A DNA stretch of 34,146 bases from Deltaproteobacteria bacterium (GTDB lineage Bacteria > Desulfobacterota > Desulfuromonadia > Geobacterales > Pseudopelobacteraceae), in assembly GCA_019162745.1 (NCBI GenBank), contig JAFLLC010000144.1:1-34146 (forward strand). Reading direction: 5' to 3'. Shown here piece after piece: positions 1-6,685 of the stretch. Below the pieces are notes generated by a model. The model had not been told where the DNA came from and made no database searches. It saw only the letters and a list, made by a program, of their open reading frames with translations. The number at the start of each line of letters is the position of its first letter. Positions within the stretch are counted from its first letter, which is position 1. The translations under genes and the position numbers were made by a program.

Positions 1-492
1 ACAATTTGCTTTTTCATTTTTAAATTCCCTGCTTTCTATGTTTATTTGGAATCAAGAATGACGTTTAATTTTTATAGCAATTCCCATACCAAATTAAAAC
101 TCACTGAAATAATTACATAAAAAATAATACATAGAGAAAGTATTCAGCTATGTAAACTTATTCGACAAGTAATTGTTCTACTCTATAAAACAGCTCTCAA
201 TTTCCAGGACAATCACAAAGCTTCTGCTACTTCTAAAATAACCACGCCGGTCACTATGTGGCCGCTACTAAAATGATGCAGAAAAACTAACGTTTACAAA
301 CAGCATGTTAACAAATAATTATTTGAAACCGGATATCGAGGCGTTTGATTTTCATGGAGGCGCGTACTTTAACAGAGAGGGGGGAAGGGATCTTCAGAGG
401 GATGTTATGGCGCCGCGGCAAAGTTCGCCCGTATCAAACTGCTGCAGGAGTCTCAAGGCGTTGATTTGGCGGAACCATGCCTGGCGCACCAC
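1..492. other. AT-rich non-coding left edge
   Basis: The first ~300 bases are very AT-rich and contain no open frame with a ribosome binding site, no tRNA-like cloverleaf and no recognisable repeat. A 74-codon open frame at 305-529 has no Shine-Dalgarno sequence, and its product has no recognisable domain, so I do not call it. The base composition changes near 350, where GC-richer sequence starts. This could be the end of a decayed gene or simply a long intergenic region. Confidence 0.5.
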
Positions 493-518
493 AAAAAAGT
501 GGGAGGTTACCCCCCCAC
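493..518 (-). terminator. Rho-independent terminator of the exported Arg/Tyr-rich protein gene
   Basis: Read on the minus strand, a GTGGGGGG arm pairs with CCTCCCAC (one G-T wobble) around a GTAA-type loop at 518-499 and is followed directly by six T residues (498-493). It lies 15 bp after the stop codon of the gene at 534-1091, which fits an intrinsic terminator for that gene. Confidence 0.7.
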
Positions 519-533
519 CGGTATCATAATAAC

Positions 534-1091
534 TCAGTCCCTGCCATGTCCCTGCTGCCTCCTGTCCCGCTTATCTTCCTTCCGCTCTCGCCTGTCTTGC
601 CTGCGATCATTTTTCCACTCATTCCTGTCTTGCCGGCGCTCCTCTTTCCACTCGCCTCTCCGCTCATGGTCGGGGCGAAATTGACGCCCGCGATAGTGAT
701 CCCGGTTACTGCGATACACGCGGTACTCACGGTCGCGGTACGAGCGGATATTTTCGATCCGGTGTTTGCGGATGCCGGGCGGCAAATGCCGATAGGGAAC
801 TTCAACCCAGGGACCGTTATAATGACCGGAACGATGCCAGCTGTTGCCGTAGTACAGATAGTAATAATTCGAGCTGAAGATGATGTCATACGGGGTATCC
901 ACTCCGACATAAAAACCGAGTCTGGGCGGAGAGATAAAGCGCGGCGCCACATCGAAACGGATTGACGGGGGAGAAGCGACCATCACCCGGGGAGCCGGCA
1001 CACCAAGGTTGATATTGACACTTACCTCCGCCTGTACAGACGATGCCGCTGCCATAGCGGCGATCACAAGAACCAGTGCTGTTTTTTTCAT
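534..1091 (-). CDS. Exported Arg/Tyr-rich protein with a PYD/YNGPW/LPP domain
   Basis: A 185-residue product of unknown function. I start it at the ATG at 1091 because GAAAGGAG lies 6 bases upstream; the longer open frame reaching 1232 has no comparable site. Residues 1-20 form a signal peptide (MKKTALV... ending SSVQA). Residues ~55-130 form a tyrosine- and tryptophan-rich domain with the pattern PYDxI, YxYxYG, W, YNGPW, LPP, NIR, RDxEYRxY. The last ~55 residues are very rich in Arg, Lys, Glu and Asp, probably an extended charged tail. The same domain and tail occur in the lipoprotein at 4375-5271, so the two are paralogs in the envelope. The secretion signal is clear; the function is not known. 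Confidence 0.75.
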   Translation of the reverse strand: MKKTALVLVIAAMAAASSVQAEVSVNINLGVPAPRVMVASPPSIRFDVAPRFISPPRLGFYVGVDTPYDIIFSSNYYYLYYGNSWHRSGHYNGPWVEVPYRHLPPGIRKHRIENIRSYRDREYRVYRSNRDHYRGRQFRPDHERRGEWKEERRQDRNEWKNDRRQDRRERKEDKRDRRQQGHGRD

Positions 1092-1116
1092 ATAGTTCTC
1101 CTTTCGTAATTCGTGA

Positions 1117-1122
1117 ATTATA
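1117..1122 (-). promoter_or_regulatory. -10 box for the gene at 534-1091
   Basis: The minus strand shows a perfect TATAAT at 1122-1117, 25 bases before the start codon. The -35 region is weak (GGAC only). A short inverted repeat, TAATTC-GT-GAATTA (1107-1120), overlaps the -10 box and the expected transcription start, and may be a regulator site. Confidence 0.5.
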
Positions 1123-1331
1123 CCACAGTCGGCAGGCTTCGTCCTCATTTTTTCAATTCCGGCACAATCAGCCCGAAGAGCGTGAAAATAGGACATTGTA
1201 GTAAATATGCTGTTTGCTCTCGTCCGCAACATAGGCTAAAGTTGCGACTAACTGCATGCACGTCGTCGCCCCGATGACGTTGCCGGGACAAACCACGCCT
1301 GTAAGTTACAACAAGAGCGGAGCCTGAAGCC

Positions 1332-2117
1332 ATGCCGACCGGAATATTGCACCATCTCCCTCTGATAATAGGCCATCGCGGCGCATCGCGGGATGCGCCG
1401 GAAAACACGCTGGAATCGTTCCGACTCGCCTGGGAGCAGGGCGCGGATGGAATCGAGGCAGATTTTCGTCTCACTGCCGATGGCCGGATCATCAGCATGC
1501 ACGACACAACAACCGGCCGGACAACCTGCCTTGATCTGGACGTCGCCGGCAGCACCCTGGAGGAGCTGCGCCGGCTTGACGCGGGACTTTGGAAAGGCGC
1601 CGTCTGGTCCGGAGCCATGATACCCACTCTTGATGAAGTGCTGGCCGCGCTTCCCGACGGCAGCTGGTTCTTTATCGAAATCAAGAGCGGACCGGAAATT
1701 ATCACCACGCTGGAAAAGGTGCTGCAGGCATCGGGGCGTACTCCGGAACGGATCAGGCTGCTATCGTTCAATGCCGATCTGATTAAGGAACTCAAGCGAC
1801 GGCTGCCCGACTGGCACGCCTGCTGGCTCTGCGATTACCGCTACTCTCTGCTGAAGAATGTATGGCGTCCCTCCCGGGCAGAGATCCTCGACACTCTCCG
1901 CCTCTCCGGCGCCGACGGCATAGCCAGTGCGGACCGGGCGATTCTGGATCGCGGTCTGGTCGGGATGCTCAAAGGGCTTGGCAAGGAAATTCACATCTGG
2001 ACCGTTGACCAGCTACCCGCTGCACAACGTTTGTGCAGCCTGCAGGTTGATTCGATCATGACCAACCGCCCCGGCTGGCTGCGGCAAAAATTAACTCCAG
2101 GAGTGAACAGGCCATGA
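1332..2117 (+). CDS. Glycerophosphodiester phosphodiesterase
   Basis: The 261-residue product matches the GDPD TIM-barrel family, which hydrolyses glycerophosphodiesters to glycerol-3-phosphate and an alcohol using a divalent metal. Visible motifs are HRG at residues 15-17 (catalytic His15), PENT at 23-26, E42 and D44 in IEADF (metal ligands), and the second catalytic His in MHD at 56-58. FIEIK further on supplies the usual later metal-binding Glu. There is no signal peptide, so it is probably cytosolic, like UgpQ. The stop codon overlaps the next start (ATGA at 2114), so it is translationally coupled to the acyltransferase-hydrolase fusion. Length is normal for the cytosolic subfamily. The start is preceded by GGAG. 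Confidence 0.88.
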   Translation: MPTGILHHLPLIIGHRGASRDAPENTLESFRLAWEQGADGIEADFRLTADGRIISMHDTTTGRTTCLDLDVAGSTLEELRRLDAGLWKGAVWSGAMIPTLDEVLAALPDGSWFFIEIKSGPEIITTLEKVLQASGRTPERIRLLSFNADLIKELKRRLPDWHACWLCDYRYSLLKNVWRPSRAEILDTLRLSGADGIASADRAILDRGLVGMLKGLGKEIHIWTVDQLPAAQRLCSLQVDSIMTNRPGWLRQKLTPGVNRP

Positions 2118-4264
2118 AATATTCCGCATATCTTGCCACAGGCAAGGTGATTGCTCTCATGCAGAATTTATCCCGGATCAAAGTCAGAGTCCACGGCCAG
2201 GAGTCGATTCCTGGTGGTTCCATCATCTTTGTCGTCAACCATTTCACCCGGCTTGAAACCCTCCTTCTTCCCTATCATATCTATAACAACACTCATGTGC
2301 CGGTCTGGTCATTGGCTGACCACTCGTTTTTTGCAGGGCGCCTGAGCGGTTTTCTGGAAAAGATCGGAGCGGTTTCAACCCGAGATCCTAACCGGGACCG
2401 CCTGATCGTAAAAACCCTTCTGACCGGCGAAACCAACTGGATCATTTTCCCCGAAGGGCATATGGTCAAGAACAAGGAGGGCTTTTCCAAACCCTCTATC
2501 TTTGGTCTGCAACGCGGCAAGCAGCGGCTCGCCCATACCGGGGCGGCCAATCTGGCGCTTCGAACCGAATTTTATCGAAAACGGCTGAATTACCTGCTTA
2601 CAGAAAATCCTGCTGAAGCAGAACGTCTGATGAATATGTTTCAGATTGAAAACATGATGCCGATTCTGACCGAAACGACGTGGATCGTGCCGATCAACCT
2701 GACCTACTATCCGCTCCGGGCACGGGAGAATGTGCTGAGCACGCTGACCAGCCGCTTAACCCAACCCATCTCCGACCGGCTGTATGAGGAGCTGCTTACC
2801 GAGGGAACCATGTTCTTTGAGGGGGTGGATATTGACATCCGCTTCGGCCAGGGGATCCCGGTTTCGGATTATCTCACCTCATCCCGGATCAGAGAGGACA
2901 TGTTCTCGCTGCGGCAGATCGATTTTGACGACCTGCTGCCGTCCCTGCCGGAGATGCGCCGGGAAGCAACCAATCTGATGCACCGCTTCATGGGGGATAT
3001 TTACAACATGACCACGATCAATCATGATCACCTCTTTGCCTCGCTGCTCAAAGCGCTCCCGTTTAACAAAATCTCCGAGGATGACTTCAGGCGGCGTGTT
3101 TTTCTGCTCACCAACCTGATCCCGGAAAAAGCCCCGGTACCGTGCCACCAAAGCCTTGAGTTTGGTCAGGTTGCCCTGCTGACGGACGACCGCTATCACA
3201 AATACCGTGACTTTCTGGAGCTGGCGAAGGGAACCGGCGTTATCCGCAGTGAAAAAGGGATGCTGCTCCGAAACAGTGCCGGCTTTTCCGCAGGGAGCGA
3301 CTTCCACAGGATACGCATCAAAAATCCGCTCAGTGTGGCGACAAATGAAGTCAGGTCGCTGTCATGCCTTAAACGCCGGGTCCGCCTGTTTGCCTGGCTG
3401 CCGGAAATGCTGGTCCGGCACCGTGTCGTTGATGTACTGCTGCGCAAGGCCGCTGATCAGTTTGAAGCCGATTATTCCCTTTTCTATCGTCCTGACGAGT
3501 CCAAAGAGCGCGCTGTCGGCGCACCGTTTCTGCTGGAGGGTACTTCGCGGCAACTGGGTGTTGTACTTGTACACGGTTTTCTCGCGACACCGCGCGAGAT
3601 GCTTGAGTTGGCAGAATATCTACACGGCAAAGGATTCTGGGTGTATTGCGTCCGTCTCCGTGGACACGGGACTTCACCTGAAGACCTGGCCACCCGCAAA
3701 GGGAGCGACTGGGTCGAATCGGTCGATATTGGCTATGCCTTGATGAAGACCATCTGCTCACGAGTCGTTATTGGCGGTTTTTCTTTCGGAAGTGGTCTGG
3801 CGCTGGATGCTGCCTCCCGTATTAGCGGCGCTGCCGGAGTTTTTGCGGTTTGCCCCCCATTTCGCCTGCAAAGTATCTCCAGCCGCTTTGCCCCTGCAGT
3901 GACTGTCTGGAACAGAACCATGGATACGATGCATTGCCACGGAGCGGCAAAAGAGTATGTCGAGCGCCCCTCGGAACGGCCGCTGATAAACTACGCACGG
4001 GTTCCGCTGGCGGCACTGTCGCAACTGGAGCATTTCATGAAAGAGCTTGAGCCACGTTTAGCTGATATTAAGTCGCCGACTCTGGTCATACAGGCACAAG
4101 GGGATCCGATCGTTAATCCTGAACGGACAGTACTGATGTTCAATCGTATCGGAGCCGAACAGAAAAAATATCTCCCCTTCGACTTCAACCGCCATGGGAT
4201 TCTTGCCGGAGAAGGATCTGAAAATGTCCATGCGGCGATCGCCGCATTTATCGATACGTTGTGA
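2114..4264 (+). CDS. Acyltransferase-alpha/beta hydrolase fusion protein
   Basis: The 716-residue product has two enzymatic parts. Residues ~1-300 resemble PlsC-type glycerophospholipid acyltransferases: NHFTRLE at 42-48 takes the place of the catalytic HX4D box (His43, but Glu48 instead of Asp), and FPEGH at 112-116 matches motif III. Residues ~480-716 form an alpha/beta hydrolase of the carboxylesterase/monoacylglycerol lipase type: LVHGF oxyanion loop near 485, nucleophile elbow GFSFG with Ser557, acid Asp664 in QGDP and His694 in NRHG. The middle (~300-480) has no motif I recognise. The gene overlaps the upstream phosphodiesterase gene by 4 bp. I infer a role in acyl-chain removal and re-addition on a lipid or lysolipid. 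The substrate is unknown. Confidence 0.85.
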   Translation: MKYSAYLATGKVIALMQNLSRIKVRVHGQESIPGGSIIFVVNHFTRLETLLLPYHIYNNTHVPVWSLADHSFFAGRLSGFLEKIGAVSTRDPNRDRLIVKTLLTGETNWIIFPEGHMVKNKEGFSKPSIFGLQRGKQRLAHTGAANLALRTEFYRKRLNYLLTENPAEAERLMNMFQIENMMPILTETTWIVPINLTYYPLRARENVLSTLTSRLTQPISDRLYEELLTEGTMFFEGVDIDIRFGQGIPVSDYLTSSRIREDMFSLRQIDFDDLLPSLPEMRREATNLMHRFMGDIYNMTTINHDHLFASLLKALPFNKISEDDFRRRVFLLTNLIPEKAPVPCHQSLEFGQVALLTDDRYHKYRDFLELAKGTGVIRSEKGMLLRNSAGFSAGSDFHRIRIKNPLSVATNEVRSLSCLKRRVRLFAWLPEMLVRHRVVDVLLRKAADQFEADYSLFYRPDESKERAVGAPFLLEGTSRQLGVVLVHGFLATPREMLELAEYLHGKGFWVYCVRLRGHGTSPEDLATRKGSDWVESVDIGYALMKTICSRVVIGGFSFGSGLALDAASRISGAAGVFAVCPPFRLQSISSRFAPAVTVWNRTMDTMHCHGAAKEYVERPSERPLINYARVPLAALSQLEHFMKELEPRLADIKSPTLVIQAQGDPIVNPERTVLMFNRIGAEQKKYLPFDFNRHGILAGEGSENVHAAIAAFIDTL

Positions 4265-4337
4265 TTAAAATTTTGTATTTACCTCATATTCTTATGATAT
4301 GATTGCATCCGAAGGACATCTGACCACAACTGAGGGA

Positions 4338-4355
4338 CGGCAGAAAATACTGCCG
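4338..4355 (+). promoter_or_regulatory. Leader hairpin before the Gly-zipper lipoprotein
   Basis: CGGCAG (4338-4343) and CTGCCG (4350-4355) form a perfect 6-bp stem with an AAAATA loop, ending 5 bases before the strong GAGGAGGT ribosome binding site of the gene starting at 4375. No T run follows, so it is not an intrinsic terminator. It may stabilise the mRNA or modulate initiation. Confidence 0.35.
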
Positions 4356-4374
4356 GAATTGAGGAGGTAAAGCA

Positions 4375-5271
4375 ATGCAATTACTACAAAAAGTCACTCC
4401 CTTTCTTTTACTATTGGCTTTGAGCGGCTGTGTCACTCTTCCAACTGGACCGAGCGTCAGAGTACTGCCAACACAGGGAAAGCCTTTTGACACATTCCGT
4501 GCTGAAGACGCGATCTGCAGGCAGTGGGCGGAGCAGCACCTGGGAATGTCGGCACAAGAGACCTATGAAAGTAATGTTGCAACAGGGGCGGTTGCAGGAA
4601 CAGCAATTGGAGCTGGTCTGGGTGCCGCAATTGGTTCAGCCTCCGGCCGCGCCGGAGGAGGCGCCATTATCGGTGCTGCAACCGGTCTGCTTTTAGGTTC
4701 AGCTTCCGGCTCGGACGCGGGCCAGGTCTATGGCAGGGAGGCCCAGCGCAGATATGACAATGCCTATGTTCAGTGCATGTACTCCTATGGGAACCAGGTG
4801 CCCGGGTATTATCCTCGTGCAGCTGCGGCAGTTGCTGCGCCACCGCCACCACCGACCATTGCTCCAACAGAAATGCCGCCTCCACCCGAGGTTTACCCTG
4901 AGCCGGAGCAGTACCCAACTCCGGAAGAGGTTTATGTAAATGAAGCACCTCAGTTCATTTACTCACCTGATCTTAATATGTATGTTGCAGTTGGAGTCCC
5001 GTATGACCTGATTTATAACGGGTCCGACTACTTCTATTTTTACGGTGGCCGCTGGTATCGCGGGCCTTATTACAACGGCCCATGGGGGCCTGCTACCAGG
5101 AGATATCTCCCCCCGGTTTTGTTCAATTTCGAGATCAGCAATATCCGCCGCTCCCGAGATGTAGAGTACCGGCGATATACGCACGATAGAACTCACTATA
5201 ATGGACGAATCCACCGCCCCGAGTTTCGTGATAAAAATCAGAAAAGAGACCGCAGAGACCGCAGAGAATAA
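4375..5271 (+). CDS. Gly-zipper outer-membrane lipoprotein with a PYD/YNGPW/LPP domain
   Basis: A 298-residue lipoprotein. Residues 1-19 are a type II signal peptide ending in the lipobox LSGC (Cys19). Residues ~65-115 are a glycine-zipper segment (repeated G-x3-G with Ala, Ser and Ile) like those of YMGG/SlyB-type envelope proteins, which insert into or span membranes. Residues ~140-190 are a Pro/Glu-rich linker. Residues ~200-298 carry the same PYD, YxYxYGxxW, YNGPW, LPP, NIR, RDxEYR pattern and charged RDRR tail as the exported protein at 534-1091. A GAGGAGGT site lies before the ATG, and an intrinsic terminator follows at 5303. It appears monocistronic. An envelope structural or stress role is likely, but unproven. 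Confidence 0.8.
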   Translation: MQLLQKVTPFLLLLALSGCVTLPTGPSVRVLPTQGKPFDTFRAEDAICRQWAEQHLGMSAQETYESNVATGAVAGTAIGAGLGAAIGSASGRAGGGAIIGAATGLLLGSASGSDAGQVYGREAQRRYDNAYVQCMYSYGNQVPGYYPRAAAAVAAPPPPPTIAPTEMPPPPEVYPEPEQYPTPEEVYVNEAPQFIYSPDLNMYVAVGVPYDLIYNGSDYFYFYGGRWYRGPYYNGPWGPATRRYLPPVLFNFEISNIRRSRDVEYRRYTHDRTHYNGRIHRPEFRDKNQKRDRRDRRE

Positions 5272-5302
5272 AGACAGGTACGGTAAGGGGTGATTTGAAT
5301 GC

Positions 5303-5344
5303 AAAACGCGGAAACAGATCAGGCTGTCCGCGTTTTTGTTTTTC
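5303..5344 (+). terminator. Rho-independent terminator after the Gly-zipper lipoprotein
   Basis: AAAACGCGGA (5303-5312) pairs perfectly with TCCGCGTTTT (5327-5336) around a 14-base loop and runs into a T-rich tract. It separates the lipoprotein gene from the MFS gene, whose start is only about 20 bp farther on. Confidence 0.8.
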
Positions 5345-5362
5345 ATCTTTAGGGGGGAGTGA

Positions 5363-6565
5363 ATGGCTGTTGTTACAGAAGGGCAGGTCCGGGTCGGCAC
5401 CTCAGAGTTCAGGCGAATCAATGTTGCCCTGTTCTGCGCCGGTTTCGTCACCTTTATAACACTCTACGATATACAGCCGCTCCTCCCGCTGTTTGCGCTC
5501 GAATTCAACGTATCACCGGCTGTGGCCTCCCTGCCGCTCTCCGTTTCAACGATTGCCCTGGCGCTCGGCATGCTGCTTGCCGGCACCGTATCTGAAACTC
5601 TGGGGAGGCGCCAGGTTATGACCGTGGCGCTGTTCCTGACGTCGCTGTTGGCAGTGGCAACGCTCTTCAGCCATTCGTTTCATTCCCTGCTGGCGCTGCG
5701 GCTGCTCCAGGGTCTGGTGCTGGCGGGGGTCCCCTCGGTGGCGATGGCCTATCTGGGGGAGGAGATGGATGCCCAATCTATCGGCCATGCCATGGGGCTT
5801 TACATCAGCGGCAACGCGCTGGGGGGGATGGCCGGACGGATCGGTTCGGCGCTGCTTTGCAGCTATGTCCCGTGGCATACAGCAATCGCCCTGATCGGTG
5901 TTTTCAGCCTGCTGCTCAGCCTGGTATTTCTGAAGAGCCTCCCACCATCAACAAACTTCCGTCAGCGGCCGTTTCAACCCAGCTACCTGTTCACCTCGCT
6001 ACTTCAGCATCTGCACGATCCCGGACTGCTCTGCCTTTACGGTCTGGCCTTTCTTGCGATGGGTGGCTTCATCTCGCTCTACAATTACATCGGCTTCCGC
6101 CTGCTGGCTGCGCCCTACAATCTCAGCCACTATCAGGTCAGCCTGATCTTTCTGGTCTACCTGCTCGGTTCGTTCAGCTCCGGAGTCATCGGCAGCCTGA
6201 TTCACCGATTTGGCCGACCCTTCATGATCCGGCTGACTCTTTTTGTCATGCTGGCAGGGACACTGATCACCCTGTCAGGCTCGCTTCCTGCAATTGTCGC
6301 CGGGGTGGGGGTTTTTACCTGCGGCTTCTTCAGTGTCCACGCAATCGCTTCCAGCTGGGTCGGTCGGCGTGCCCGGACCGCCAAGGCGCAGGCATCCTCG
6401 CTCTACCTATTCTCGTATTATCTCGGTTCAAGCATTTCCGGCACGGTCGGAGGGATGTTTTGGCTAAACTACGGCTGGAACGGGGTTGTGGCGTTGATAA
6501 CTCTGCTGCTGCTGGCGGCCTTCGGGGTGGCCGCACTGCTGCTGCGGCTGCCGGTGGTGGAATAG
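5363..6565 (+). CDS. MFS transporter, YnfM-like
   Basis: The 400-residue product is a 12-helix major facilitator. Hydrophobic segments are spread along the whole length. Motif A between helices 2 and 3 is seen as GTVSETLGRRQVM (~residues 74-86). LRLLQGLVLAGVP in helix 4 matches the motif B region of drug/proton antiporters. The opening FVTFITLYDIQPLLPLFALEF resembles Escherichia coli YnfM/YgaY-type transporters of unknown substrate. A GGGGGGAG site precedes the ATG at 5363. It sits alone between two unrelated transcription units, so context does not reveal its cargo. I infer export of a small molecule. Confidence 0.82.
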   Translation: MAVVTEGQVRVGTSEFRRINVALFCAGFVTFITLYDIQPLLPLFALEFNVSPAVASLPLSVSTIALALGMLLAGTVSETLGRRQVMTVALFLTSLLAVATLFSHSFHSLLALRLLQGLVLAGVPSVAMAYLGEEMDAQSIGHAMGLYISGNALGGMAGRIGSALLCSYVPWHTAIALIGVFSLLLSLVFLKSLPPSTNFRQRPFQPSYLFTSLLQHLHDPGLLCLYGLAFLAMGGFISLYNYIGFRLLAAPYNLSHYQVSLIFLVYLLGSFSSGVIGSLIHRFGRPFMIRLTLFVMLAGTLITLSGSLPAIVAGVGVFTCGFFSVHAIASSWVGRRARTAKAQASSLYLFSYYLGSSISGTVGGMFWLNYGWNGVVALITLLLLAAFGVAALLLRLPVVE

Positions 6566-6606
6566 TTTCCCACCGGGTACAGGCAGCTATTAGAATTCAT
6601 GTATTC

Positions 6607-6633
6607 TTGACATTCCCCGTGATCGTCTATACA
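6607..6633 (+). promoter_or_regulatory. Candidate promoter for hsdM
   Basis: TTGACA (6607-6612) is a perfect -35 hexamer; TATACA (6628-6633) is the best -10, with a short 15-bp spacer. It lies about 50 bp before the hsdM start. The suboptimal spacing suggests a weak or regulated promoter. Confidence 0.45.
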
Positions 6634-6675
6634 CCTGTGATGGCTAAAATGCCCGATTGCCACGGGATTATAGAC
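6616..6675 (+). promoter_or_regulatory. Two interleaved inverted repeats in the hsdM leader
   Basis: CCCGTG (6616-6621) pairs with CACGGG (6661-6666), and GTCTATA (6625-6631) pairs with TATAGAC (6669-6675). The arms are ordered A-B-A'-B', the topology of an H-type pseudoknot in RNA or of two overlapping protein sites in DNA. The last arm ends just before the AGGGGAG ribosome binding site of hsdM. Confidence 0.35.
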
Positions 6676-6685
6676 AGGGGAGTAT

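Noticed and set aside
305-529. Open frame of 74 codons near the left edge
   Set aside because: No Shine-Dalgarno sequence, no domain, and it overlaps the terminator of the gene at 534-1091.
1225-1246. CGCAAC/GTTGCG hairpin upstream of the phosphodiesterase gene as a riboswitch
   Set aside because: A single 6-bp stem with no conserved aptamer features and no linked terminator.
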